Source: CALGFH01 sp036003705 (GTDB taxonomy: Bacteria > Actinomycetota > CALGFH01). Taken from it: DNA of 61,395 nt. The stretch is from assembly GCA_036003705.1 (NCBI GenBank), contig DASYSE010000083.1:1-61395 (forward strand), in the 5' to 3' direction. Positions 1 to 8,052 of this stretch are shown here, one piece after another (the first letter of the stretch is position 1; every line of letters starts with the position of its first letter). A program made the translations under genes and the position numbers. The notes beneath the pieces are model-generated. The model was not told the origin of the DNA, did no database searches, and saw only the letters and a list, made by a program, of their open reading frames with translations.

Positions 1-126
1 GCCGATCCACCGGGACACCCCCTTGGGGTTCCCCGGACCCGCGCCGATCCACCGGGACACCCCCTTGGGGTTCCCCGGACCCGCGCCGATCCACCGGGAC
101 ATCCCCTTGGGGTTCCCCGGACCCCT
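1..126. repeat. 42-bp tandem repeat, three units, in frame in the cyclase/ATPase gene
   Basis: Three 42-bp units occupy 1-42, 43-84 and 85-126 with only one or two differences between them. Because 42 is a multiple of three, the gene reads through as a repeated 14-residue motif (SGEPQGGVPVDRRG). The array continues to the window edge, so its full copy number is unknown. Confidence 0.9.
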
Positions 127-1078
127 CCGTCCCGGCCAGCAGCTCCTCCAGCTTGGCCTCGGCCTGCTCGGGCGAGTCGGCGCTCTTGATCTCGGCGGCC
201 CGGCGGACGATCTCGGCGATCGGCCAGAAGCTGCTGCCCTCGGCGTCCGAGGGGCACTGGCCGTACAGCGCGGTGGCGGCGTCCTCGAGCGCGTCGACGG
301 CCGCCGCGACCAGCCGGGACTTGCCGACCCCGGCGGGACCGAGCACGGTCAGCAGGTGGCAGGTCGAGGTCCGGACGGTGCGCTGGAACACCCAGTCGAA
401 CAGCTGCAGCTCGGCCAGCCGGCCGACCAGCGGGCTGTCGTGGCTGCGGGCGTGCCCGAGCGCGTCCGGGGACACGTCCACCAGCCGCCAGGCTTCCCCG
501 TCCAGTCCCTCGACCTCGACCGCGACCAGGGCGTCGCGGGACAGGTGCCAGGTCCGCCGGTCGAGCAGCACCTCTCCGGGCCCGGCGGCGGCCTGCAGCC
601 GGGTGGCGAGGTTGACCGCCTCCCCGATGACCAGCGGGTCGCCGCCGGCCTCTTCGACCATGACCTCGCCGGTGGCGACCCCGATGTGGACCTCGATGGC
701 CGGCCCCCCGTCCTCGTCCAGCTCGGCCACGGCGTCCTGCACGGCCGCGGCCGCTCTGACCGCCCGCAGGGCGTCGTCCTCGCGCACCACCGGGACCCCG
801 AACACGGCCACCACCGCGTCGCCGATGAACTTCTGCACCAGGCCGTGGTGGCGTTCCAGCACCGCCTTGGTGCGCTCGAAGAACCGGGCCATGACCCGCC
901 CGAGCGACTCCGGGTCCAGCCGCTCCCCGAGCGCGGTCGAGCCGGTCACGTCGCAGACCACCACCGTCACCACCTTGCGGGCGCCGCGCCGCCGCTCGGC
1001 GGCCAGCGGCGCGCCGCAGTTGAGGCAGAAGCGGGCCCGCTCCGGATTGTGCTCGCCACAGTTGGCGCAGGTCAGCAT
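1..1078 (-). CDS. Class III adenylyl/guanylyl cyclase domain fused to AAA-type ATPase, C-terminus cut by window edge
   Basis: The open frame runs from ATG 1078 to the window edge, about 359 codons. A zinc ribbon comes first (CANCG then CLNCG, Cys 4, 7, 18, 21). A class III nucleotide cyclase domain follows, with both metal aspartates kept (VCDVTGSTAL, D43; FIGDAVVAVFG, D87) and the VNLATRLQ segment. After it comes a P-loop, GPAGVGKSRL, of the ATPase type found in large LuxR/SARP-like regulators. The cyclase therefore looks able to act, unlike the two related proteins at 8053 and 16441. It starts 16 bp after the stop of the cyclic-nucleotide-binding gene, so the two probably share an operon. 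The last visible residues are an in-frame 14-residue repeat. The nucleotide made (cAMP or cGMP) cannot be told from sequence. Confidence 0.85.
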   Translation of the reverse strand, partial: MLTCANCGEHNPERARFCLNCGAPLAAERRRGARKVVTVVVCDVTGSTALGERLDPESLGRVMARFFERTKAVLERHHGLVQKFIGDAVVAVFGVPVVREDDALRAVRAAAAVQDAVAELDEDGGPAIEVHIGVATGEVMVEEAGGDPLVIGEAVNLATRLQAAAGPGEVLLDRRTWHLSRDALVAVEVEGLDGEAWRLVDVSPDALGHARSHDSPLVGRLAELQLFDWVFQRTVRTSTCHLLTVLGPAGVGKSRLVAAAVDALEDAATALYGQCPSDAEGSSFWPIAEIVRRAAEIKSADSPEQAEAKLEELLAGTEGSGEPQGDVPVDRRGSGEPQGGVPVDRRGSGEPQGGVPVDR

Positions 1079-1094
1079 GGCCGCTCCGCCCCGC

Positions 1095-2081
1095 TCAGCT
1101 GCCGTCCCGCCGGTGCCTGGCCACCTCGGCCAGGGCGGTGCGGTCGATCCGGTCGCCAGGAACGACCGCCACCCGGCAGGGGGTCACGGCCCGCAGGGTC
1201 GCCGTCCTGCGGCCCCCCTCGAGCACCGCCATCTCGCCCAGGATGGCGCCGGGGCCGACCTCGGCCACCAGCTCGCCGTCCTGCTCGACCGCCAGGATCC
1301 CGTCGAAGAGGAGATAGAGCTCATCGCCCGGGTCGCCCTGCCCGACCAGAGTCTCGCCGCGGCGCAACCGCCGGAACGGCGGGTCGGAGCCGATGATGAT
1401 GCGCGACAGCTCCCGCTCCAGGACGCTCTCGACGGCGGTGACCACCGCCGGCGACTCCTCATCGCCCCACGGGTTCTTCTCGCCGAACGACTCCCTATAC
1501 CAGATGTCGAAGTCGATCAGCCCGGTCTTGGCCGTCAGCGCGCCGTCGTGACCGTAGATCCAGTGCCGCGGGAACGAGCTGGCCCCGACCACCTGGAACT
1601 CCGCCGTGGAGTCGGCGTGGATCACCAGAGCGAGCGTCGACCACACCACCGGCCCGGTGACCTGGAGGAACGGCCGGCGGCGGACCCGGCGGGGCGACGG
1701 CATGCCCGGCCTGCCCCCGGCCGTCTGGGTGAAGCGGACGAAGCCGTCCCCGACCTCGGGCTCGTCGCGCAGGTCGGGGAAGCTGACCCCGCAGAAGGTC
1801 AGGCCGATCCCGGCCAGCTGCATCCGGGTGTAGCCCATTCGCCCTTGGCCGAGGTGCCCGTGCCCGGTGATCCGCCCGTCGTCGTCGACCTCGATGTAGG
1901 CCCGCAGCACGTTGGCGAAGCGAATGGCGCTGGAGGCGATCAGGGCTTCCAGGTCGTCCAGCCGGTCGGGCGGCGGCAGGTCGTAGTGGGCGACGCCCAG
2001 CTCGAAGGGCATCTTCACCACCCCCTCGATGGCATCCCTCGGTATCCACGACACCGAGGTCACCGAGGACTCGATCCTCAC
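1095..2081 (-). CDS. Cyclic nucleotide-binding domain protein
   Basis: The C-terminal ~110 residues form a cNMP-binding domain. The frame reads FRRLRRGETLVGQGDPGDEL, and the phosphate-binding cassette ILGEMAVLEGGRRTATL keeps the Glu and Arg that hold the ligand. The N-terminal ~200 residues begin VRIESSVTSVSWIPRDA and I do not recognise their fold. I chose GTG 2081 because GGAGG lies about 11 bases upstream and the RIESSVTS segment looks like a conserved start. An in-frame ATG at 2171 would add 30 residues. The cyclase gene follows 16 bp downstream, so this protein may be a receptor for its product. No HTH is visible, so it is not an obvious CRP-type regulator. Confidence 0.82.
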   Translation of the reverse strand: MRIESSVTSVSWIPRDAIEGVVKMPFELGVAHYDLPPPDRLDDLEALIASSAIRFANVLRAYIEVDDDGRITGHGHLGQGRMGYTRMQLAGIGLTFCGVSFPDLRDEPEVGDGFVRFTQTAGGRPGMPSPRRVRRRPFLQVTGPVVWSTLALVIHADSTAEFQVVGASSFPRHWIYGHDGALTAKTGLIDFDIWYRESFGEKNPWGDEESPAVVTAVESVLERELSRIIIGSDPPFRRLRRGETLVGQGDPGDELYLLFDGILAVEQDGELVAEVGPGAILGEMAVLEGGRRTATLRAVTPCRVAVVPGDRIDRTALAEVARHRRDGS

Positions 2082-2290
2082 GCGAGCAGCACCTCCAGGC
2101 AGGCCGGTTCGGGGCACGGCAGCACCCATGATGCACGGTCCGCTGAGCAGGCGGGTCGCCAGCGTCTCCACCGCCCACCGCAGCCGTTCCGGGCTGCCCT
2201 GGTCGCCAGGTCTCCTCCGGCCCTCTCAGGTGTTCTCCTCCGGAGTCGCCCCAGCCCTTGTAGGCCGGTGAGAACGCCCCGCTCGGGGGG

Positions 2291-2431
2291 TTACGCGGCG
2301 TCGTGGTCGGCCGCCCACGGGGCCTCGCAGGCGCAGCAGGCCCAGTGACTGCTGGGCAGCAGCGGGCAGCGCTCGGCCCCGGCGACCGGCCGGCCGCAGA
2401 ACACGCAGTTGGTGGTTCCTGCCTCGTCCAT
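2291..2431 (-). CDS. Small cysteine-rich (zinc-ribbon-like) protein, 46 aa
   Basis: A 46-codon frame begins at ATG 2431 and ends TAA. It carries CVFC near the start, then a lone Cys and a closing CCAC, a spacing that suggests a small zinc-binding knuckle. AGGAG lies about 14 bases upstream. It is divergent from the glycosyltransferase with a 71-bp gap. I cannot name a family. The Cys pattern and codon use make it more likely real than the overlapping 92-codon arginine/proline-rich frame. Confidence 0.5.
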   Translation of the reverse strand: MDEAGTTNCVFCGRPVAGAERCPLLPSSHWACCACEAPWAADHDAA

Positions 2432-2502
2432 GAGCGGTAAGGTTCTCCTGGTCGCTCATGTCCGAATAACGTTCGTGGACGCGGCTCGTTAGGATCCTCG
2501 TC

Positions 2503-3450
2503 ATGGTGTCGAACCGGCCAGCCCCGTCTGAGACCGCGGTTGCGGTGGTGCTGGTGACCTACCAGAGCGCCCGTGACCTGGCCATGTGCCTGGGATCGCT
2601 GGAGCGGGCGGCCGGGCCGCACCCGCTGGAGGTGCTGGTGGTCGACAACGCCTCCACCGACGCCAGCGTCGAGATCGCCCGCGGGTACGGCGCCAAGGTG
2701 ATCGAGCACCACACCAACCTGGGCCTGTCCAGGGCGATCAACATCGGGGTGGCCGCCACCGGGGCGCCGTGGCTGCTGATCGCCAACCCCGACACCTGGC
2801 TGGCCCCGGGGTCGCTGCGCCGGCTCATGGCGACCGCAACCTCCGGCCCGCGGATCGGCTGCGTCGGCCCCCACCTGGCCAACCCCGACGGCTCCGACTA
2901 CCCCACCGGGCGGCGCTGCCCGTCGCTGCTGATGGGCGCCGCCCACGCCGCCCTGGGGCCGGTGTGGCCCGACAACCCGGCGACCCGCCGCTACCACATG
3001 GCCGGGGTCGACCGGACCCGGCCGCTGGAGGTCGACTGGGTCTCGGGGGCCTGCATGCTGGTCCGCCGTCAGGCCTTCGAGCAGATCGGCGGGTTCGACC
3101 CCGGCTATTTCATGTACTTCGAGGAGATGGACGCCTGCCTGCGACTGCACCGGGCCGGCTGGCTGGTCGTGTTCGACCCGCTGGCCGAGGTCAAGCACGT
3201 GGTCGGTGGGTCGACCCGCAGCGCCCCCTACCGCAAGGTCGTCCACCACCACCGCAGCGCCCTGCGCTTCTACTGCCTCCGCTACGCCCGCGACCCGAGG
3301 CTGCTCCTGGCTCCCCTGGTCGCCGCGTTCCTGATGTTGCGCGGCGCGGCCTCCTTGGCCCGCACGGCCATCACCCAACGCCGTGAAGCCGGCCGGGAGC
3401 GCCCGCTGGCCGGGCCGGCCCCCGACGAGCTGGGCCGCCCGCAGACGTAG
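2503..3450 (+). CDS. Family 2 glycosyltransferase (rhamnosyltransferase-like)
   Basis: This is a complete 315-residue GT-A enzyme. It has the N-terminal nucleotide-sugar segment VVDNASTD (46-53), the NLGLSRAINIG stretch, the metal-binding NPD (95-97), then VSGACMLVRRQAF and FEEMDACLRLHRAGW, typical of WbbL-type transferases that extend cell-surface glycans. The last ~60 residues hold a hydrophobic stretch and a basic tail, suggesting membrane association. It would transfer a sugar from an activated nucleotide to a lipid-linked or polymer acceptor on the cytoplasmic face. It stands alone between a divergent small gene and a hairpin, so the acceptor cannot be inferred from neighbours. Confidence 0.9.
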   Translation: MVSNRPAPSETAVAVVLVTYQSARDLAMCLGSLERAAGPHPLEVLVVDNASTDASVEIARGYGAKVIEHHTNLGLSRAINIGVAATGAPWLLIANPDTWLAPGSLRRLMATATSGPRIGCVGPHLANPDGSDYPTGRRCPSLLMGAAHAALGPVWPDNPATRRYHMAGVDRTRPLEVDWVSGACMLVRRQAFEQIGGFDPGYFMYFEEMDACLRLHRAGWLVVFDPLAEVKHVVGGSTRSAPYRKVVHHHRSALRFYCLRYARDPRLLLAPLVAAFLMLRGAASLARTAITQRREAGRERPLAGPAPDELGRPQT

Positions 3451-3456
3451 TCACGA

Positions 3457-3476
3457 CCGGCGGCCTACGCCGCCGG
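3457..3476 (+). terminator. Hairpin after the glycosyltransferase gene
   Basis: A perfect 8-bp stem (CCGGCGGC / GCCGCCGG) with a CTAC loop begins 7 bp after the stop codon. No U-tract follows, as is common in high-G+C actinobacteria. Confidence 0.55.
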
Positions 3477-3608
3477 GGGCAGCGACCGTGGCCGGCGTGC
3501 CGCCGCCGGCGTAGGCCGGAAGCCGCCCGCCGGCCGACGCCGCGGACCCCCCCGTGGCAGCACCATCACTGTGTCAGGCCAGCAGTGACGACACGGGAGG
3601 AACCGAGC

Positions 3609-4151
3609 ATGTCCCAGGCACACGCACCAACCCTCGACCAGGACCGCCACCAGGAGGTGCGGACCCTTCGCCCGGTCGACATCGACGCCGCCGCGGACGC
3701 CGCCCGGATGCTGGTCGCCCTGCACGAGCGGGTCGAGCGGCAGTTCGAGGCCTACGAGGCCGCCGAGGGCAGCCACGCCGCCAGCAACCGGGCCGTCAAC
3801 GCCGTCGCGATGGCGCTGGCCACCCACGTCGCGGTCGAGGAGGAGCTGCTCTACCCGGCGGTCCGGGCCCACACCGGCCGCCACGACGCGGAGATCGAAC
3901 GCCAGCTCCAGCAGGACCACCTGCTCGACCTGGTCATGGTCGAGCTTGGCGGCATGGTCCCGGCCGACCGGGCCTACCACGCCAAGGTCGGGGTGCTGAT
4001 GCAGCTGTTCCGCCAGCACGCCCGCGACGCCGAAACGCTTATCGGCCAACACCTGAGCAGATACCTCGCGCCCGACGAGCGCGAGCAGCTCGGCCTGCGG
4101 ATGCTGGAGCGGGTCGGCCAGCTGGAGGGCCGGCCGCGGCGGGGCTGGTGA
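3609..4151 (+). CDS. Hemerythrin HHE-domain protein
   Basis: The 180-residue protein carries the hemerythrin helix-bundle pattern: LHERVERQFEAYE, LATHVAVEEELLYPAV (H-x3-E), QQDHLLDLVMVEL and LFRQHARDAETLI. The spaced His/Glu residues would bind a non-haem di-iron centre used for O2, NO or redox sensing. I chose ATG 3609 because GGAGG sits 8-9 bases upstream, and the upstream ATG at 3585 lacks this. The frame ends 141 bp before an SOS-boxed gene, but that box lies downstream of this gene and should not control it. Cytoplasmic; substrate unknown. Confidence 0.88.
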   Translation: MSQAHAPTLDQDRHQEVRTLRPVDIDAAADAARMLVALHERVERQFEAYEAAEGSHAASNRAVNAVAMALATHVAVEEELLYPAVRAHTGRHDAEIERQLQQDHLLDLVMVELGGMVPADRAYHAKVGVLMQLFRQHARDAETLIGQHLSRYLAPDEREQLGLRMLERVGQLEGRPRRGW

Positions 4152-4261
4152 GCGCCGTGCCGCGATCAGGTAGCCCGTGCGCGGTGGCTGGCCGCCCGCT
4201 GGCGCCGCCGGGCGGCGCCCCGCGCCACCGAGCTTCAGCTGACCGTTCGGGCCTGCTACAC

Positions 4262-4277
4262 TCGAACACACGTTCGA
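4262..4277. promoter_or_regulatory. LexA (SOS) box
   Basis: TCGAACACACGTTCGA is a perfect 16-bp palindrome matching the actinobacterial SOS box CGAAC-N4-GTTCG. It ends 15 bp before ATG 4293. TACACT at 4257-4262, partly overlapping the box, could be a -10 element. Confidence 0.85.
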
Positions 4278-4292
4278 CTGTAGGGGGCCGCC

Positions 4293-5138
4293 ATGTCCGC
4301 CGACGCCGACCACGAGGTCATCGACAGCCCCGAGGCACTCATCCGCCACCTGTATGAGGAGCATGGGGTCGAGGAGGCGCGCGACCTGGACCCGGAGACG
4401 GCTCCGGTCCAGTTCTGGCTGCGCCGCCACGCCGAGCTGGAACGCGAGCGACGCCTCGCCCGCCGTGGCGCCGAACCACGCCCACAGCCGCCGTCGCCGG
4501 ACCCCCGGACGGCGCCGGACCCCCGGACGGCGCCGGAACCGCCGCGTCGGCCGGCGGGGGGACGTGGCCCGGGCCGGCCGGGCCCCGGCGCCGCGGCCCC
4601 CGGCGCCGCGGGCCCCGGCGCCGGGGGCCGCGACGGACGGCGTCCGGCCGGGTTCGGCGACCCGCTGGTCGAGGCGGTGGCCAGGGCGCTGGCCGGGCGG
4701 GGGCACGACGAGGCGGCCGTCCGAACGGCCATCCGCTCGTTCGCCGGCGCGGGCGGGGAGCCGACCGGCGAGGCGGCCGTCCGGGTCGCCTTCGTCGATC
4801 CGATGCTGCAGTCGGTGGCCGAGCGCCTGCTCGGCGCCGGAGGTCTGCGCCGACCGACCAGCCGCTCCCAGCCACCGCCCGGCCAGTCCCCGCCGCCGGC
4901 GGTCGCGGAGCGGACGCCGCCCGCCCAGTCCCCGCCACCGCCTGCCCAGTCTCCGCCACCGGCGGTCGCGGAGCCCGTGCGGCCGGAGGCGGCGTGGGCG
5001 GTGCTCTGGGCCGACCTGGCCGACACCGGGAAACGATCCGGTGCGGAGCCAGGGACGGCCGGCGACGACGGCGACGACCTGATGGCCGTGGCCAACGCGG
5101 TGCAGCAGCGACGCCGGGTCAGGCTGTTACGCCGCTGA
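4293..5138 (+). CDS. Proline-rich protein of unknown function, SOS-box controlled
   Basis: The 281-residue protein has three parts. An acidic N-terminal segment of about 50 residues (SPEALIRHLYEEHGVEEARD, then a charged helix) looks folded. A low-complexity linker follows, with internal repeats (DPRTAP twice, APGAAGPG-type triplets). A second folded segment around 125-190 (GFGDPLVEAVARALAGRGHD, then LLGAGGLRRP) leads into PAQSPPP repeats and a basic tail ending RRRVRLLRR. I recognise no family. A perfect LexA box immediately upstream predicts induction by DNA damage, and the basic C-terminus would suit nucleic-acid or partner binding. The convergent acyl-CoA synthetase ends 9 bp away. Confidence 0.7.
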   Translation: MSADADHEVIDSPEALIRHLYEEHGVEEARDLDPETAPVQFWLRRHAELERERRLARRGAEPRPQPPSPDPRTAPDPRTAPEPPRRPAGGRGPGRPGPGAAAPGAAGPGAGGRDGRRPAGFGDPLVEAVARALAGRGHDEAAVRTAIRSFAGAGGEPTGEAAVRVAFVDPMLQSVAERLLGAGGLRRPTSRSQPPPGQSPPPAVAERTPPAQSPPPPAQSPPPAVAEPVRPEAAWAVLWADLADTGKRSGAEPGTAGDDGDDLMAVANAVQQRRRVRLLRR

Positions 5139-5146
5139 CCGGGCCA

Positions 5147-6997
5147 TCAACCCTCGTACAGGGCATCGATGCGCTCGGCGTACTTGGCGTGGATGACGCG
5201 CCGGCGCAGCTTGAGGGTCGGGGTCAGCTCCTCGCTCTCGGCCGTCCACTCGACCGGCAGGACCTCGAACCGCTTGACCTGCTCGATCCTGGCCAGGCGC
5301 TGGTTGGCGCCGTCAACGGCCAGCTGGACCTCGCGGAGCACCTGCTCGTGGGCGGCCAGCGCGGCCAGGTCGCCGGTGGCGATCCCGTTGCGGGCGGCCC
5401 AGGCGGGGGCGACCTCGTGGTCGAGCACGATCAGCGCCACCACGTATGGCCGGTTGTCGCCGAAGACCAGCGCCTGGCCGATCAGCGGATGCTCCTTGAG
5501 CAGCCCCTCGATGTTGGCCGGGGAGAGGTTCTTGCCGCTGGAGGTGATGATCAGCTCTTTCTTGCGGTCGACGATCTTGAGGTAGCCGTCGCCGTCGAGC
5601 TGGCCGACGTCGCCGGTGTGCAGCCAGCCCTCACCGTCGATCAGGGCGGCGGTCGCCTCCGGCTGCTTGAAGTAGCCGGGGGTGTTGATCGGCCCCCGGA
5701 CCAGCACCTCGCCGTCGTCGGCCAGGCGCACCTCGACCCCGGCCAGCGCCGGCCCGACGCTGCCGATCTTGACCTTGCCGGGCCGGTTGCCGGTGGCCAC
5801 CGCGGTGGTCTCGGTCATGCCGTACACCTCGACAAGGGGCAGGCCGATGGCGGCGAAGAACTCGGCGACGTCGACGGCCAGCGGGGAGGCCGCGCTGGAG
5901 GCGACGATGCAGCGGTCCAGCCCGATCGCCTCCCTGACCTTGGCCAGCACCAGCCGCTCCAGGGCGGCGTGCTTGACCAGCAGCTGGAGCGGCACCGGCT
6001 GGCCCCGCTGCCGGCGGCGGACGACCTCTAGGCCGGTCTCCACCGCGCTCTGGGCGATCTTGCGCTTGCGCTCGTTCTCCTCGGCGGCCAGCTTGGCGGT
6101 GATGCCGGCCCGCACCTTCTCCCACACCCTCGGCACGCCGAAGAACAGCGTCGGCCTTGCCTCGCGGACGTACTCGACCGCCTGGGTCGGCTCGGGGCAG
6201 AACCAGATGTGGGTGCGCATGGTCAGCGGGCCGTAGATGGACAGCACCCGCTCGGCGATGTGGGCCAGCGGCAGGTAGGAGACCGAGCTACCGCCGGCCT
6301 GCAGCCCGGTCATGCGGTCCACCGCGGTGCACTCGAACAGCACGTTGTGGTGGGTCAGCAGCACGCCTTTGGGCGGGCCGGTGGTGCCGGAGGTGTACAG
6401 CAGGGCGGCGTTGTCCTCAGGGCCGACCCGGCCGCGAAGCTCCTCGAAGGCGGCCCGGTCGGCGGACAGCGCCTCCCGGCCGCGCCGGACCAGCTCGTCC
6501 CAGCCGAGCACGCCCTCGCCGTCGCCCTCCTGGGCGCCGTCCAGCAGCACCAGGTGCCGCAGCGCGGGCAGCTCGTCGCGGAGCTCCTGCCAGCGCTTGA
6601 GCGTGTCCCGGTCCTCGAGGACCGCCACCTTGGCCTCGCAGTGGCCGGCGACGAAGCGGACCTGCTCGGGGGCGAGGGTGAAGTAGAAGGTCGTCGGGGT
6701 CGCCCCGGCGTGGACGGCGCCCTGGTCGGCGAACACGTGCTCCGGCCGGTTGGTGGCCATGATGGCCACGAAGTCGCCCGGTCCGACCCCGAGGCCGGCC
6801 AGCCCCATGGCGACCTCGGCGACCCGCTCGCGGTAGTCGTGCCAGGACAGCGTCTGCCATACCCCGTCGCGCTTCCAGGACATGGCCGGCGCGTCGCCAT
6901 GGCTGGCGGCGTGCTCGGCGAGCAGGTCGCAGAGAGTGCGGCCGCTGATCTCCTGCTCGATCTGCTGGCGCTCGATCGCGATCGCTTCCTGGCTCAT
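5147..6997 (-). CDS. fadD: Long-chain fatty acyl-CoA synthetase (AMP-forming)
   Basis: The 616-residue ANL-superfamily enzyme activates long-chain fatty acids with ATP and CoA. The P-loop YTSGTTGPPKGVLLTHHN lies near residue 205, the adenylate motif VEYGMTETTA-type (VYGMTETTAVA) near 395, GWLHTGDVGQLDGDGYLKIV near 460, and DRKKELIITSSGKN near 480. Length and motif order fit the bacterial FadD15/long-chain subgroup rather than short-chain synthetases. It is divergent from the primase-like gene across a 329-bp gap that is mostly simple repeat. No fatty-acid neighbours are present, so it probably serves general lipid uptake or remodelling at the membrane. Confidence 0.93.
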   Translation of the reverse strand: MSQEAIAIERQQIEQEISGRTLCDLLAEHAASHGDAPAMSWKRDGVWQTLSWHDYRERVAEVAMGLAGLGVGPGDFVAIMATNRPEHVFADQGAVHAGATPTTFYFTLAPEQVRFVAGHCEAKVAVLEDRDTLKRWQELRDELPALRHLVLLDGAQEGDGEGVLGWDELVRRGREALSADRAAFEELRGRVGPEDNAALLYTSGTTGPPKGVLLTHHNVLFECTAVDRMTGLQAGGSSVSYLPLAHIAERVLSIYGPLTMRTHIWFCPEPTQAVEYVREARPTLFFGVPRVWEKVRAGITAKLAAEENERKRKIAQSAVETGLEVVRRRQRGQPVPLQLLVKHAALERLVLAKVREAIGLDRCIVASSAASPLAVDVAEFFAAIGLPLVEVYGMTETTAVATGNRPGKVKIGSVGPALAGVEVRLADDGEVLVRGPINTPGYFKQPEATAALIDGEGWLHTGDVGQLDGDGYLKIVDRKKELIITSSGKNLSPANIEGLLKEHPLIGQALVFGDNRPYVVALIVLDHEVAPAWAARNGIATGDLAALAAHEQVLREVQLAVDGANQRLARIEQVKRFEVLPVEWTAESEELTPTLKLRRRVIHAKYAERIDALYEG

Positions 6998-7080
6998 TGC
7001 GATCCATCCTCGGCTCGGAGAGGCTGCTCGAGCGCGAGCATAGGCAGCAAGGCCGGGCCGGGTAAAGGCCCAGTCCCAGG

Positions 7081-7229
7081 AGCTCGGGCCTCGGGCCTCG
7101 GGCCTCGGGGCTCGCGCTCGGGGCTCGGGGCTCGCGCTCGGGGCTCGCGCTCAGGGCTCGGGGCTCGGGGCTCGCGCTCGGCTCGGGGCTCGCGCTCGCG
7201 CTCGGGCCCGGGGCTCGGGCTCGGGCCGG
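7081..7229. repeat. Hexamer-like simple-sequence repeat (CTCGGG / CTCGCG)
   Basis: About 150 bp consists of irregular runs of CTCGGG, GGCTCG and CTCGCG. It fills most of the gap between the divergent fadD and primase-like genes. No conserved reading frame runs through it. The remaining ~100 bp before the start at 7327 shows no feature beyond the ribosome site. Confidence 0.9.
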
Positions 7230-7326
7230 CGGATGGTCGCCCGCGGCGGCGAGCGACGCCGTGAGCGACTCGTTGGCGGGGCCGGGCAGGCTGGCCACCT
7301 CGAGCTGGCGGTTGGTGGAGGTGCCG

Positions 7327-7956
7327 ATGTCCCAGGTCCGGCAAGCTGGCGCGCGCTATCTGGCCGCCCTGGCCTACGCGCATCGCGGCATCCCGGTCGT
7401 CCCCCTCCACTATGCCGTGCGCACGGGGCGGCCAACAGAGGTCGCCTGCTCGTGCGGGGAGCCGGCCTGCGCCAGAGTCGGCGCCCATCCGCTTCCCTCC
7501 CACGGGGCCGCGGACGCCACCACCGACCCGATCCGCATCACCTGGTGGTGGCGTCGCTTCCCCGAGGCCAACGTCGGGCTGGCCACCGGCATCAGCTTCG
7601 ACGCGATGATCGTGCGCGGCTCGGTCGGCGACACCGCCCGCTGGTCGGTGGTCGCCGAAGCCCTGCGATCCGGCGGTCCGCTGGTGCGGGCCGGCGGCGA
7701 CACCTGGCACTTCCTCTTCGCCCCCACCGGCCTGGCCAGCCAGCGCCCGTGGGGGCTGGCCAGGGTCGAGTGGCGCGGCGGTGGTGGCTGGGTGGTGGCG
7801 CCGCCCAGCCACCACGCCGCCGGCGCCGTCACCGCCTGGGTCCGCGACCTGGACGCCTCGCTGCCCGAGCTGCCGTTCGCGATCAGGGAGCGGCTGGAGC
7901 AGGTCGGTCCAGCCGAACCCCTCGGCCAACCCATCTACGCTCAAGCTCGCGACTAG
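7327..7956 (+). CDS. Primase-polymerase (bifunctional prim/pol N-terminal) domain protein, probably inactive
   Basis: The 209-residue protein matches the stand-alone actinobacterial prim/pol domain. It has a helix (ARYLAALAYAHRGIPVVPLH), a zinc-type segment CSCGEPACARVGAHP (about 40-55), ITWWWRRFPEANVGLATG, and the active-site strand FDAMIV (about 91-96). Active archaeo-eukaryotic primases need two acidic residues, hhD-hD, in that strand. Here the second is replaced, so catalysis is doubtful. I chose ATG 7327 because GGAG lies 6 bases upstream; ATG 7261 would add 22 residues. No helicase or replication gene is nearby, so it may be a regulatory or decayed form. Confidence 0.72.
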   Translation: MSQVRQAGARYLAALAYAHRGIPVVPLHYAVRTGRPTEVACSCGEPACARVGAHPLPSHGAADATTDPIRITWWWRRFPEANVGLATGISFDAMIVRGSVGDTARWSVVAEALRSGGPLVRAGGDTWHFLFAPTGLASQRPWGLARVEWRGGGGWVVAPPSHHAAGAVTAWVRDLDASLPELPFAIRERLEQVGPAEPLGQPIYAQARD

Positions 7957-8052
7957 GTATTCAGTGAGGTGCGCTATACACTCGCGCCTATTCGGCGCAT
8001 ACAGTCTCACCCAGAGGAATCAGGCAACCCAGGCACTCAACCTTAGGTCGGC

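Noticed and set aside
2226..2504. 92-codon frame overlapping the small Cys-rich gene
   Set aside because: Arg/Pro-rich composition and no motifs; the overlapping 46-codon frame with paired Cys is the better candidate.
7081..7229. Ser/Pro/Glu-rich peptide encoded across the simple-sequence tract
   Set aside because: Every frame is open because of the hexamer-like repeat; there is no start, ribosome site or conserved end.
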